A stretch of DNA of 64,000 nt from Mactra quadrangularis (Eukaryota; Mollusca; Bivalvia; Venerida; Mactridae). The stretch is from NCBI GenBank assembly GCA_025267735.1, contig CM046308.1:31113267-31177266 (forward strand), written 5' to 3'. Shown here in pieces: positions 1 to 13,330 of the stretch; within the stretch, counting starts at the first letter, position 1; every line of letters starts with the position of its first letter. A model generated the notes under the pieces. It saw only the letters and a program-made list of their open reading frames with translations, was not told the DNA's origin and searched no databases. Both the position numbers and the translations under genes were made by a program.

Positions 1-1409
1 ACATCATAAGATAAGGCAGTATCTCGAGCACGCAAGTATTTTAACACTATTGTTAACATGCAAAACAGGGTTTAAATTTGACATTCATTTTCTAATCTTT
101 AAAAAAATGTTTATGCTCAACTATTACGGATTAACAAGTATCTATTAGTATTTATAAAATGCAAAATATGCTAAAAAATTCGGCATTTAGCATTTTGCCA
201 AACACCCTTCAAACGACATCAAATGAGAATGATCTAAAAATATTAAACGAACTCCCCTATTTGACTGTCTAAGCAGTGTTATACTGGCATACTGATGTAA
301 TAGAGAACCTGATAACTGACTGACATGGAGCATTTTCCATGGCAGTTCAATAACAATGCTGTTGCATTCATTAAGTTGCTTCTTTTCACGAAATCAAAGA
401 CATTCTTTATACGTGCCAGAGGGCAAGTGTTGATTTACAAATGAAGTAACCACCTGTCGAATAGGAGAGTTTGATTAATAGCATTTTAATATTTCACACA
501 TTTTTTTTAATTTAATCTCAATATGAAAATATGTTCGGTTATATAATGGAACCGGAAATTGATATTACTGATATTTTAAAAACTTTTACATATGCGATCA
601 ATTTTATTTATCTAAGTATGTATGTTGATATTGATCCTGCACAAGAAATCTAAAACAAATATAAAAATCTGTATAGCATGATGTTTGGCGTCAAGATGAT
701 GATTGTGTATTTGAACTTGAAAAGAAAATGATTAAAATTATGTTTTCAATATTTTACTTCAGTAATTGTATACCTATGGTTTCCTTTGTAATAGAGAAAG
801 CTAAGTGTGGTTGTGTTTTCGATAAACAATCTGAAAAATAAATCAGTGCAATTTCTGTCTATTCCTTTAATTACATCTGCGTACTTGTCAATACTTTGGA
901 AAAACTATTACAAAACAAAGCAGGGGTAACCAGGCAGTAAACATTTACATAGCATTAATTCTTCACATAATATATGAACTAAAGTACAATTTCCAAAGGT
1001 TTAAAAGAAGAAGATCTAGATCTAGAGTTTACAAAAACAACTTAAAGAACGCTATGAGAACTTGTTTTAGACGCGAACATGCAAACATATTTAGTTTTAA
1101 ATTTATAATAAAGATTATATAAGACAGTGCTTGTTGGTTGTAAAGTTTTGATGCATAACAGATAACATCATTGTGTGAAAATTATTATGTTATAAAAGAC
1201 AATTCTCATGTGGATTTACAATCCACTTCTAAGAGTTATAAAAACATAATCAAGTTTTCAACCTCACAATAATTTTGTGAGTTGCACTATTCCTTCATTT
1301 GAATGCATTCACCACATCATTCTGTACTTTCGGTTTATGATAAAATTTTATGACAAATATGTATGTTAGCCGACGTGTTTCGAGTTCATTTGAAGAAAGG
1401 ATAAAATCC
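1..1409. other. AT-rich intergenic, no feature recognised
   Basis: I see no coding exon, RNA gene or clear repeat here. The only local structure is a short palindromic run of overlapping GATC/CTAG motifs near 1012-1027, which is too small to interpret. Confidence 0.5.
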
Positions 1410-1411
1410 TA

Positions 1412-1700
1412 GTCGATAGCGCAGTTGGTAGCGAACCGGGATTTGGAATCTCGTGCCCGAAGGGGTCCGGGTTCGAATCCCGAACGGGGAGGTTATACCC
1501 TTCCATAAAAATTTGACAATAATGTCGATTTTCCTCCATTGATTAGATAATATGGAGAAGTTTCCGACCTTGTGGAATGGTAGGTGAGTACTGGTTATAT
1601 ACAATGGTCCAGGAAAGCTAGGTTAATTGCGCAGGACGCCGTAAAATGACCTAAATTGTGTTGTACGGCGTTTAATCCAGTAAAAAAGAAAAAGAAGAAG
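1412..1700 (+). mobile_element. tRNA-derived SINE, family F1, full length
   Basis: The head (about 1412-1490) has a tRNA-like A box (ATAGCGCAGTTGGTAGCG) and B box (GGTTCGAATCC). The body matches the copies at 16.9, 52.2 and 57.9 kb (GGTGAGTACTGG, then GGTCCAGGAAAGCTAG). The 3' tail has GACGCCGTAAAATGACCTAA and the complementary GTACGGCGTTTAA, followed by an A/G-rich end. It is a retroposon rather than a tRNA gene, because the tRNA similarity runs straight into the shared body. Apparent ORFs inside it are by-products. No clear target-site duplication is visible. Confidence 0.9.
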
Positions 1701-2275
1701 TGATAGCAGTAAAGTAGATAAGACACTATCTGTTAAAATATACATAGATGATATTGAAGTAGTTATCAATATTAGCGATTTCTTTTTTATCACCGTATAG
1801 ACATAACTGTGTATGTTATTGAACCATAACATTTCTGTTTCCGATTATACGATTCGATGAAAACATATTATAACTGTAAATGAGTTTTTAATGCTAATAT
1901 AATCTTTGTTTCTGTGACAGTTATTCCAGATAAAAAACAATATTGGTCTTGTAATGACAGGCTATATGAGTATTATGGTTGTAAACATCGAATCTTTCGT
2001 AAACAAGAAACTAAATGGAATAATTTCAGCTAAACAAAAGGTCGAATTTTGACGTGTTCGTACTACATTGTAGTTTTAAAAGGTATTTGTTCTTGGTGCT
2101 GCTACTATATGTTAAAAAATGAGTTACATTTACAATTTCTAGTCCAAGTGCAGAATTTATATACGTTATATCTCTGTTTTTATCTACTGCTTAATTACAA
2201 AGCTCAACTAAATAATTTGAAGATGATGAAAATCTTTCAACAACAATCAATTGCAATTATTAATTACTTGACTAC
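1701..2275. other. Intergenic, no feature recognised
   Basis: AT-rich sequence between two SINE copies. Short ORFs here have no recognisable domain. Confidence 0.45.
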
Positions 2276-2447
2276 GTTTTGTTTGTTTTGTTTGTTTTGT
2301 TTGTTTTCGTTGGGTTTAACGCCGTAGCAACACATTGTATAGGTCATTATAACGGCGTTCAGTCAACCTACTCACTCTTTCTGGAAAGGCTAAATCTCTG
2401 GAATTAGCTGTTAACCAACTACTAAGCGCATACTTTTGTCAGTGACT
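2276..2447 (-). mobile_element. SINE, family F3, 5'-truncated
   Basis: Reads on the minus strand. At the left is a (TTTG)n tail (2276-2308), then GGGTTTAACGCCGTAGCAAC, the inverted F3 tail. The body matches the complete F3 copy at 15128-15439 up to about its midpoint (TCAGTGACTG). The tRNA-like head is missing, as expected for 5' truncation during retroposition. Confidence 0.85.
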
Positions 2448-2731
2448 GTATATGTTTTGTACCAACAACGACTCTCAATATGTTAATGTAAGAGTATTTC
2501 GAGGGTTGCCCCCGAAACTGTAATAACTCGCTCTTTGATGCAATGCACTTACTACAGTATTTCGGGGAACCCTCGATTTTATTCTTATCGTATCTGACAC
2601 TAACAGTGTACGAATAAGTGTGTCTACTCCAGATAAAAGCACTTTGACAAGTTTTTCACTCAAACAAGCTAGAATGTATCAACTAAAAACAGCATGCAGC
2701 AACTTGTAGACATTGTGCCTCAACTATTAAA

Positions 2732-4012
2732 TACAGTCCATCCGCGTTCGCTCGAAATCGGACGGGACTTCAAAAAATGCTCGAGCGAACGCGATCTCGA
2801 GTTAACGTATAACAGATCCGCCATCTTGTTTTTTTGTAATTTTTCCACATCGTGATATTCACTTTAAAGTCGTCGTCTTATTCGGAACAACCTCGGCGAT
2901 CTTCTACGCATATAAACCTCGAATAACATAAGGTGAAAAAGTAGATCTAGGAATTTTGGTTTCTGCGGAAATATAGTCTGAACTACACAGAAATACGACT
3001 CATGAGATATTGTACGAATGAAACGATGTGATATAGCGTGAAACAATGTTATTATAAAATGTTGACATAAAAGTGACTATCGCCGGACCTTATAACTTGG
3101 TTGTAGTCCTTCTACGTCTGATTTCCGAGGTATATCTTCGTAGATGATCGCCGAGGTTGTTCCGAATGGCGTCGTCTCACGCTGTCACAATATTAGATGT
3201 TGATGTAGATTTGAGTTTGAATAAAAGACATGTAATAATTCAATGGTGTTATTTTTCCTAATTTTAAATGTGTTCTTGTTAAGTGCATTTAACATAACAT
3301 AAAATTGTTCATTTTGTTAAACCTGATGATGTCAATGTCCTCAATTTTAACCTTTCTTTGTTTTATGTAGAATACATATACATGCACTTTGAAACTCATT
3401 ATGTTTTTGCTATCGTCCTTGTTGTGAATAAAACTTTACTTATATGTACGCGATTTTTTGTGAAGAATGTGTAATTTTATCTGGAATTAAAATATAAAAA
3501 ATACACATTTTGTTCAATCTTGCTTTTATTTAACTAACATTTCTCGACGTACGACGTACTGTCATAAGGTTCGATTTAATATGCTGTACCAGTACAGGTA
3601 GGTAAGATGTAAATTGCAGTTAATTACACGTAATGACACGTTTAAATTAAACAAGATTAAACAGATCTTGGCTTCTACATTATCACAGTTTGATTTAATT
3701 TGATAAGTTTTCAATGGCGAGTGACACGTCAAACAAAAGGCTATTCATCGGATAATGATACCTGGCCGTGAAAGGTGCGAAAATTTTCAAAAATCAATAC
3801 TTTGAGCCAGCGCGTAATTTTCAAGTGATTTTATCATTGACGGGACTCGAAATCCAGCTCGAGTTAACGTAAAATACGAGTCAACGCATTTTGAGTTATC
3901 GCATCTTTTTTAAATGAACTTTAGAGTAAATTCGATCGGGACCAAGATACGATCTCGAGCGAAACCGTAATTACGAGCGAACGCGTTTTGAGCGAACGCG
4001 AATGGACTGTAC
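2732..4012. mobile_element. Tc1/mariner-like non-autonomous DNA element
   Basis: The two ends are inverted copies: TACAGTCCATCCGCGTTCGC at 2732 and GCGAACGCGAATGGACTGTA ending at 4012. Together with TA at both borders and a CAGT start, this resembles Tc1/mariner elements, which duplicate TA. Sub-terminal motifs (GAGCGAACGCG, CTCGAGTTAACGTA, ACGGGACT) recur near both ends. No transposase frame is present. A separate 290-bp MITE (2879-3168) is nested inside, close to the left end. Confidence 0.7.
2879..3168. mobile_element. MITE with 29-bp TIRs and 9-bp target duplication
   Basis: The left end ATTCGGAACAACCTCGGCGA (continuing to CTACG) is the reverse complement of the right end with one mismatch over about 29 bp. 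The flanks are TCGTCGTCT (2870-2878) and GCGTCGTCT (3169-3177), a 9-bp duplication with one difference. It shares its terminus with the elements at 41108-41453 and 54965-55019. A 9-bp duplication fits Mutator-like elements, but no transposase is present to prove it. Confidence 0.8.
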
Positions 4013-7000
4013 ATACAATGTAATATAAATACACAATGTGCATTGACAAAATACGGTTTACTTCATTCAGTCTATCTGGTGGTAAACAAACCGATAAAAT
4101 CGAGCATAACTAGAAAATAAAAATTTTGGACAAATAATTTTATTTGCTTTTGTTGAGGGATAACCAAACATGGCAGATCTTTGCAATAACATATTTCAAT
4201 AGTTATGGCATATGTCAGAAAAGGATGTACATATGATATAGTTAATATCAGAGTTTGTGAACCAGTCTACTCGCTCCAGTAGCATATGTCTGGTGATATA
4301 TATCTATAATACACACAATAAATATTTAAAATGAATTTAATGAAAGGATCGTGATAGTCAATCCATACGTATGTTTGTTTGTATATCAAACGACTGTCGC
4401 TTTGTGAAGTTAATTTTAAACATTAACCATCTGATTATTCTGATATTATAGGCGACCAATTTAAACAAATCCTATCAGCACTCATTTAAACTTACAATGA
4501 CTTTAAGATTCAACGACCCTCTTTGCATAATCCCATGTCGTCCTGTTTTAAGACTTTTAATTACAGTATATCAAGAAGACTCGGTAATAGTTCATTCAAC
4601 AAATCCAAATGTGATACTCCTTAATTTGTTTTGCGGAAGATAACCTTATTGGTCTTACAGAAACTACTCCATGTGGAGACTCAATGGTATTTTCATCTAA
4701 TTTAGTATTATACAGCAATCTTACAGCGTATGTTTGAAAAAAAAAGGCGTGCAGACATTTTCTAGAGCGCGTACAATAATCAAATACATACAACATATTG
4801 ATAAAAGCCAACTCAATTAAGATTGTTTTGTTTGTGTCAAGACTTTTGCTTGATCAAATTTTATTGAGAAGTCACTGCTTTTTCAGCTCATGTTAGGCGA
4901 TGTTTTAAGATGTTATGTCATATTAAGTAAATGGGTTGTATATTACCTATGAACTGAATAAAACACATATCAAAAATTGTGCATATCCGAAAATGTGTTC
5001 ATTTTTTAAAAATAGATGATCAAATAAATTAGTTTTTATGCCTGGGCGGACTATTATTACTTTCAAATAATTAATTGTATTTGCGTAGCTTTTTCTACAA
5101 ATAACATTAAAGCAATCAAGGAGATGAGTAATAATTCCATGGCTTTGTTAACAGACTGTTTTAAAAATAAGAACATATTACTGTTATGACATGTACCTGG
5201 TTAAGTTCATTTTAAATTGGATTATGGTATTGGTATGCATACAGCGTGAAAACAGACCACTTGCTCAAATAAACTTAATGATTATTAGAAATGTATGTTT
5301 TTTTATTATTGTACAATCACTGGTGAATGATCGTTATGAAATTGAAACAGACATTGAATGTAATCAATCTGTAGCGTGTATTTCAGACGTTTTCCTGAAA
5401 CATTCGCCATTAGTTTATCAACAAGTAAGAGTATAAGACGGAATATTTTATTAACTGTGTACCGTTAACTAGATTATTTGTTGTGCTTTGATTTGAAGTT
5501 TTTTTTTGCTTTGCATATAGTCACCTCATGCATGATTTGATGACAACCATCCCCTTTTCACACACTGTTTGTGATGGCTTGCAGATGTTTCGTCGGAAAA
5601 ACGTATCGATATATAACTAGGAGTATACATGTATATAATGAAACCCAGCGTGTCCTATTGAAAAACAAACTGTATAGCTGAGTCAACGAGTCAATCTGAA
5701 ATAGCTTGTTTACTAGGTAACATAAAAACAATTCACAATTTTATTATAGTACCTTCGGATTAAAGATTTAGACCTAATGATCTAATTATAAATAATTATA
5801 TACCACCTCACAATCATTTCTGATTTCAATGGAAAATTAGCAAGGTCAAAATGATCATCAAAGCATGTTTCAAAAGTAAAAAAATTGTAATTTTGAGATC
5901 ATAAAGCCATTAGCTTGTGTTGTACCGTTGATTATAGATGTTATGATTATATGTAAAACCATAATGAGTTTTATTGCCAGTTCGTTTAGCTATTTGATTA
6001 TATACCTTAGAAAAGAAGTACACATTTCATCATACGCGTCACAAGTGTCATCTACGGTCATGTATACATCGTTTCTAGTATAAAGCACGAGTATTGGGAA
6101 ATATTGCATGCAGTTTGTTAATAAAATAAGGAAGGCTTATTTACTTTCTTAATATTTAAAAAGCTATTGAAAAAAGTAGGTCATTAGTGGTGATAAAGAA
6201 AAAGAATAATGAAAACTAGACTACATGTTTACTAATAAAGTATTGATCACTTTGCGTACCACATTGCATGTCAAATGTGTCAAATTTGTCTAATTGATTA
6301 TTAATGATTCAGTCAATGACCTAGCTTATTTAGAAATATGCAAAGATCAATTGACAGGACGTATATCGTCACAGGAATCCATATAATCTTCAAAGATTGA
6401 TTACCACTACTAATTATTATCAAGATTGTATCAACGTCGACTTATTCTGACAAGGACGCCTTATTGTTTCTGGTAAAAAGACAACTTGAGATGAAATGCT
6501 ACAGTAAGTAGGATAAGAGTAAAATGAATTATGGTCCATTAGATATAAGCAAATAAAAGAAAAAAATATCAAACGGTTCATTGACACTGGCTCATGCAAC
6601 AGGCCGTTTCTAGACGAATATACCGGGTATACTGTTTTGACCTAGCGTTTCATTGGAATAGTGCGACAATATTAACCTGAGCTTGAACTACCTTATTATA
6701 ATCATTACACGTTTCACTTACAATTAATCGTGAGTTTCCGTATACATGCATACGATTGTACACGTGTTTATAAAAGCCTATGTGACTATGAATCAATTTT
6801 GTAAAATGACATGTTATTGTACTTTTAATTTTGGACACATTCGTTCATTTAGAAACACGTAAGTCCGCAATGTTGTGGCACTGTTTCAAAGTATTTATTC
6901 ATATGAAAACAACATTAATTGTTCAATGCGTGTATTTTGTCGAAAGCCTCCGATAAAACGCGATTTACAGCCGAAGATAAAAAATAGAAAATAAATACTG

Positions 7001-7216
7001 AGTTTATTGTATTCTTGCATGAAGGTCAAGCTCATGTTAATTCTGTCGGAGTATACCGCTGGTTCATATCTTGGTATTGTTTGTTTTTATATGTATGTAG
7101 AGGTATATTTTCTTTATTAATTGTGCATGTATGTATGAATACTTGTTCAACTATTGTTCGATTCAATATATCGAGTGATAAGTTTTGAAATCAAATATAT
7201 GTTTATGTAAACAGTG
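4013..7216. other. AT-rich intergenic, no feature recognised
   Basis: No exon, RNA gene or repeat is recognised over about 3.2 kb. ORFs at 4596-4811, 5191-5436 and 6650-6838 lack motifs and convincing composition. Confidence 0.5.
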
Positions 7217-7221
7217 AAGTA

Positions 7222-7380
7222 TGGAAATTAGATAATATTGAGAAGTTTCCGGCCTTGTTGAAGGGTAGGTGAGTACTGGTTATAGACAATGGTCCAGGAA
7301 AGCTAAAAAAGGTGCACTGGACGCCGTAAAATGAACTTAATTGTGTTGACACGGCGTTAAATCAAGTAAAATCAAGTAAA
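7222..7380 (+). mobile_element. SINE, family F1, 5'-truncated with perfect TSD
   Basis: Only the 3' half of F1 is present. It begins near ATTAGATAATATTGAGAAG, runs through GGTCCAGGAAAGCTA and GACGCCGTAAAATGA, and ends ACGGCGTTAAATCAAGTAAA. The 10-bp sequence AAGTATGGAA occurs immediately at both borders (7217-7226 and 7379-7388), a clean target-site duplication. The truncation therefore happened at insertion, not by later deletion. Confidence 0.9.
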
Positions 7381-7388
7381 GTATGGAA

Positions 7389-10300
7389 GAAGCTCACTTG
7401 AAATACGTCGGTTATTTATTAGGCATGATATATATCGAGCTAAAAACAATATACTTGATAAGTGTGATAATACATGATATTTTTAATTTTAATAGTCTAC
7501 TGCTTATAGCATCTAAACATTAATTTTACATTGTAGATGACAAAATAATATAATATGTAAATTGTGTGGTAATATCTGCCATGCATACACGACAGGTTGC
7601 GTGCTTACTAGTATAAGCCGATTATTAACTTATATTTGACACCAAAACTCTGCTGTATTTATGATCCGATTTTAACCCACATACCAAATTTGATTTGATT
7701 TTTTATATAATAATTTTATACAACGTGTAATTCTAATTTAAGTACGAGTAGGTTAATTAGTTAAAATTACATCATCTCAGCTGATTTCAATTGACCGTAT
7801 TCGACGTTTATCAAAATTGTACTAAAGTTTTGAGAGGGTTAATCAAAGCAGGTCGACAAACTTCCGTTCAAAATCTTTTTTTAAGTAAAAGACATTTGTT
7901 AGGGGATTTCAAATACGTGATTATAATGTCTGACACAAATCCGCCTGTCACCAAATGTGAAGAACAAATTTACATATTCCACGAACATAATGCTTATATA
8001 TGTCGCGTAATGCAGTGTGTTAGTCAAACTGAGAATGCTTACTGTTTGCAAAAGTGAATTGTATCTGTATTGGTAAAATAAAACTGAACATGTGAAGGCT
8101 AAACGCAGTCATAAATGACCATGGAATATAATTTAGTATGACCGTTTGGGATTTAAGATTCAGGATGTGCCAATATACGACCGATTTCGACTGCATATTG
8201 CTATTTTACGATTGCTGTGCGGAAACCCACATACACTATATCATGCCAAGTATTGCAAACAGACTTATCTAATATTTGCTTTCATATTTAAATTTTATGT
8301 TTCATGATTTGTGCGTTTATGTTCTCAAATGTTATGTATGATATCATGAGAGTATTTTTGTCATCGTTTGAAAATACATCTGTATTTGTGTCGAATTTCG
8401 ATATGCTGTATTGTTTAGTATGGTAAAGGGTATTTATGGTAAAGTTGAAACTATGCATTGTCTTAGATTTATCTATATCACTTAGCACATTTTATGTTCC
8501 ATGAAATTTGATAGGCAGATCGGACTCAGAATAACTTTGTTTTGTTAAGATAAGATTTTCTGCATTTCTTTCTTACTTCAATGCAACAACTTGATTTGGC
8601 ATTCAATGTTAAAAGTTGTTGTTTTCTTCCAATGAATGATTCACGAAGCAACTCACAACTTTGTAATATGAGCAAGATAAATAAATTTAAATACAGTATC
8701 TACATATCAATTTTTAGTAGAATGTTATACAATTTTGAATACATGATTATTATTTTATCAATTAATAATTATAAATAATTTTGAATATATTGTTTGTGAT
8801 AGTTAATTAAACTGTAGAATTATAAAACAAAATAACTTGGTCGTGATGTTCGAAACATTAAACATACTTTAACAAAAAACGAAAAATCTAAGTCGGTGGT
8901 TAAAATCGTGCAGTTTCTAATCAATTAGATTATGATACATGTAAGATTTTGAAGTAATATAGTATTATATCGTGAAGATACTCAGTTGACTACATATATA
9001 CCATCGTCGAAAATAAATCTGGAATTGCCCTGATTACAGAAAAACACTAAATAAGTTTTGTCGTGTATAACCAACTATCAAATTGTATTCAGTACACACA
9101 AAGTATTTGTATTTCTCTACAAAAGAATCCCATACTGAGAAAAATGTTATAAATTCCATATAAGGTAGGAAATATGTACATGTAATCATTTGATTTTTAT
9201 TCTAAAGAAAACCCTTCCTAAAATATTTTGTTTATTTATGCCAAGAACGTGTCTAAACCAATACAAAAATAATTTTGCGTAAATTGTGTGGATAATACAA
9301 AAACGACAAAAAAATTATGACTTTTTGTAGCAGGAAAAGAATCGTGTAACAGTAATTATATACTAATATAGTGTAAACCTAGAAGTAATCACTACAGAAA
9401 CAAGAGAAATATTCACATCAAAAACTCATTTCGAAAAACAAATGTTCCTAAGAAATCATATAAATCAGAGAAAGGAACGCTATGAAACAATATCTTCTTG
9501 ATTGTTTCTTTATGGTGACAATTATGGGATGGTACGGTTGGTGATTTTGAAGATCAAATAAATACCATTTCACCGTACGATTTTTCTCTTTGTTTTTATA
9601 GTTATCACTTTATAGCTGATCTGTAAATTAAATAGCTTCGGTAAAACTTAACAACTTACTGCAAAGTGGTGATTTTTGTCCGATTCAGCAAAGCATTCGA
9701 TAAATGCACAAAACATATCTAAGGAATTAAATTAGAAAAACTCTTGAGCTTAAACATGATCTTTAGTTGCTAATAATACGTTTAAAAACCTCAACAATTC
9801 AGATAAACAGTTTTTATCTATACTTAACTTATCAAGGAAAATCAACTTAAGACTTGTGAAGATTAATTAAATAGCGCAAATAACAAGTTTTATAACTGCC
9901 GCTCTTTCAAAACACGAATAAAGATACGTGAACAAAGATAATGTAAACTTTAATATTTTGTTAACAGTTTGATATACAATTTGAAGTTGGATATGATAAT
10001 CATTACAATATATCGCATATTGTTAAAAAAACTAGACAAACAGAACTTTAATGCGATTAACTTAGTGCAATTATTGTTCTTATCTATACTTAAAAGCGAC
10101 TTAGGAATTTATTGAGAATAAAGTCTTGTAAAATAACATTTATAGAAAATGCTTTGCTGTTTCTAATGCAAGTCTGCAATAAACTGTCAAATATGATCAT
10201 AAACAGCTTATTTATCATGACATTAGCTATATTAAATCTTCCAGACAAGTTATATTGTCAAATCTGTTAAAGCGAGAAATCACTTATGCAATCAGTCTAT

Positions 10301-10560
10301 TTTCGTAGTTTATTTTGCTTTGAGTGGTGATAGACAAAAAAATGGTTACTTTATCATGATTCAACTATTTTAATAGGATTGAAATTTTCACAGGAATATA
10401 AATATATCGGAGAAGATATGCGTGCATTAAGATATAACATGCTGCAATAAGTTATTAAAGAATGATGTTAAATGCACAATGTAAATTGTATTTAATTATG
10501 CTCATGTGATAAAGCCTGGTGCAAATTGTGTTTATATGAAGAATCACGATCGTTTTTGAC
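7389..10560. other. AT-rich intergenic, no feature recognised
   Basis: No recognisable exon, RNA or transposon over about 3.2 kb. The longest ORF (7791-8057, plus strand, 88 codons) shows no domain, signal peptide or splice context that I recognise. Confidence 0.5.
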
Positions 10561-10599
10561 TTGAGGTAAGGTTTATTCAAGTTTTAACATACAGTAAAT

Positions 10600-13330
10600 A
10601 TATAATTAAATAAAACATACTGTGCCTGGCCAACGAGAAAATCATTACAAATCCTGATTGATATTATCCTCAAAACGTCTTAAGAGTAATGTACTTCATT
10701 GCAAACGTGAATGCCTATGGGAAACCATAAAAGACACAATAAATGGACCAGCTTCAAATAGGATAGAAGTCAGAATACTTGAAACAACTTTACAATTATA
10801 GTACTTTGTATAGAATAATTGTTAGAGAAACAAAGAACATATTAGCATAGAAACCTATTTTAGAATAAAAGTATGTCCTCAATGTAATTATATTATCAGA
10901 GACATAAATATTATGGGGAACTGACACACAACCATTTTCTATGCAGAATATAAAAATGACTATTAATAACTGTTTTGACGATTTCAAAAGTCTTAGGATT
11001 GTTTTATCTTTTTAATATTGGTACCAAACCATTGGTCATGACACATGGCATTGGCTATCTGCTACAAAAAGTTACGACAGACATTGGCTTCGGCGTTTCA
11101 GAAAATGAGATATCAAATTGTTTTTGTGTTTTGTTTGTATCTAAACTGTGTGTTTATCGTTACTCGGTACATTTGTTTTCACACACAATTAGAATATTCA
11201 ATAAAATATTTCATGTTTAAAATTATAATTAAATAAGAAGAATTTGCCTGGTAAGTTGCTCAGTAGATGTTGCTCTTAAAATTATAACATTACATGTTTG
11301 AAAACGCGTCTGATGGCGTAACATTGAATGACATTCTGGTAAATTTAAATTCCAATTAAAGGAGGATTTGACTGTTAAGCAATATCTACACTATCAACCC
11401 TGATTGGCAATATCGTAAAATCGTCCCATGTGTAATATACATTGCGGTTTAATTGAAAGCATAAATGGCTATTGGAAACCACAAGGGACACAATAAATTA
11501 ACCATTTTTATTACAGCATATGAGTCACATTACTTGTAATTACATTAGCAAAAGAGTAATTTATCTTAAATAATTGTCACTGAAACAAAGAACATATCAG
11601 CATAAAAAAACTCATTTAGAGTGATATCATGTTTTTAATGTTATCTTATAATCGGAGTAGTTAATGTTAGGATTACTAAACACAAGAGGTAATATATGTA
11701 CGGAGACAAACGATTGGTATGTATTGACAAATGCTTTGATAACATGTCCGATTATAACAAGAGGAAAGGTCGTTTCTCTCTTCAGACTTATAAATATTGG
11801 TATTTACTAACAAACCATTGATCATGTCATCGTACATTGAATATCTGCTTTAAGTCTATTCATTGTAAAATATTATAGCCATTACTTTAATAATGTTTTA
11901 GTCGAATATGGATGAAGTCAAAGACAGACGTATTAACTGCATTGCTTAAAGGAGTGACACGGTGAATTGCTTTGTTTTTGCTGTTAGCTTATGGTTGCTT
12001 AATAGATATTTCTTTTTCAATCTTGTCTGAAAAAGTGGCTGATACCGTGACAAAATTGTAAAACCAAACACAAAACTAGTATTAAATGACATTTGTTTAA
12101 AATTAGATTATTTAAAGAAGAATTTTTTAGAAAGAGCTACATTATTGAGCCTGCTTGGCATAACCGTAAAATGTCCCATGCGTAAAGTATATGGTGTCTT
12201 TATTAAAAAAGCTGAAATGCTATTGGAAACCAAAAGGGACACAATAAATGAACCATTTTTATTATACTATAGAAGTCACATTACTTGTAGTTACATTAGC
12301 AAGATTGTAAATTATCTAATATAATTATCACAGAAACAAAGAAACATATTAGCATTAAAACCCTTATTTAGAATTAAAGTGTACGTAAGTTTTAAAAGTA
12401 ATCATATAATTGGAGAATTAATTGTTATGGTAAAGACCTACAAGAGGAAATATCTACGCGGAGATTAAAGAATGGTAAGAGTTGATAAATCTGAGACATA
12501 AATTTTATTCTTGTTTTTTAGAACAGAACAGAACAGATGTTTTTATTGAAGATTTGTACAACAAAGGCACATGATCTTACAAAACATTTAAGTACAAATA
12601 TAATACAGATCAATGATTAGACACATATACAAAGGAAAAACAATGCATACACAAGCATAAATATTTGACTTAACATACATAACTGTGTTGTAATATATAC
12701 TACAATGTTTATGAGAGTGGCATGTAATTTATAAGACAATGTTATTTCTAACATGCGAGGCAGATTTAATAAATTTTGATAAATTAAACAAAATTGTTTT
12801 ATCTGAAGAAGACAATAATGTGTTATATTTAAATACAGAAGGTCTAGTATAGTAAATTGGATCAAGAAATTGCGTAAATTACTATAACATGGACAAATAC
12901 AAATAAAATGGTATACATCTTCTACAGCACGTGTTCCACTGTACTGACAAAAACGTTCATTTCTTGCAATGCCCTTGTACATCAAATATCACGTCCGGAT
13001 ATTATAGCAGGAAAGGTATTTTTTCTTCAGACTTATTTATATTTGTATTTAACCACTGATTATGTCATCGTACATTGACAATCTGTTATTAGTCTAGTCA
13101 TTGTATAACTAACAGCCATCATTCTAATAGATTTCTGTTCAAAACAAAAGGGGTTAAAGACCGACGTTGAAACAAAGATTCTTAAGTTAATGGCGCAGTT
13201 AATTGTTTTTGTCTTAACTGGTAGTTTATGGTTACTCGATAGATGTTTCTATACCACAATATTATACTTAGTGTCTGGAAAAGTTGCTGAAGGCGTGACA
13301 AAGTTCAAAACTAAACAGAAAATAAGTATA
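10600..13330 (+). repeat. Three diverged tandem copies of a ~750-bp unit
   Basis: Equivalent landmarks recur at a spacing of about 750 bp. CCTGATTGATATT (about 10651), CCTGATTGGCAATAT (about 11397) and CCTGCTTGGCATAAC (about 12149) are followed in each copy by GGAAACCA...GACACAATAAAT and then GAAACAAAGAA.CATAT.AGCAT. The second half (GTCATCGTACATTGA, later TTATGGTTRCT) is shared by units two and three. Copies are substantially diverged. Unit three is interrupted by a LINE 3' end (about 12522-12988). Confidence 0.75.
12522..12988 (-). pseudogene. LINE 3' end: reverse-transcriptase C-terminal fragment
   Basis: The minus-strand frame 12985-12617 contains RNERFCQYSG, then VEDVYHFICICPCYSNLRNF. 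This is the C-x(n)-C...H...C pattern found at the extreme C-terminus of many jockey/CR1-type non-LTR retrotransposon polyproteins. After the stop, the minus strand reads through a short 3' UTR to AATAAAAACATCTG and a (TTCTG)n-type tail at about 12522-12540. The reverse transcriptase and endonuclease domains are absent, so this is a 5'-truncated dead copy. It sits inside unit three of the ~750-bp tandem repeat. The clade assignment is tentative. Confidence 0.8.

Noticed and set aside
1012..1027. Palindromic GATC/CTAG run
   Set aside because: Too short to separate from chance, with no related copy noticed.
7791..8057. 88-codon plus-strand ORF as a small gene
   Set aside because: Open frames of this size are expected by chance in 64 kb. 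No signal peptide, domain or splice context is seen, so I could not support it.
12617..12985. 122-codon minus-strand ORF as a host gene
   Set aside because: Its Cys/His pattern and YHF...CPCYSNLR segment match the C-terminus of LINE polyproteins, and it ends in a LINE-type 3' tail. It is annotated as a dead retroelement.
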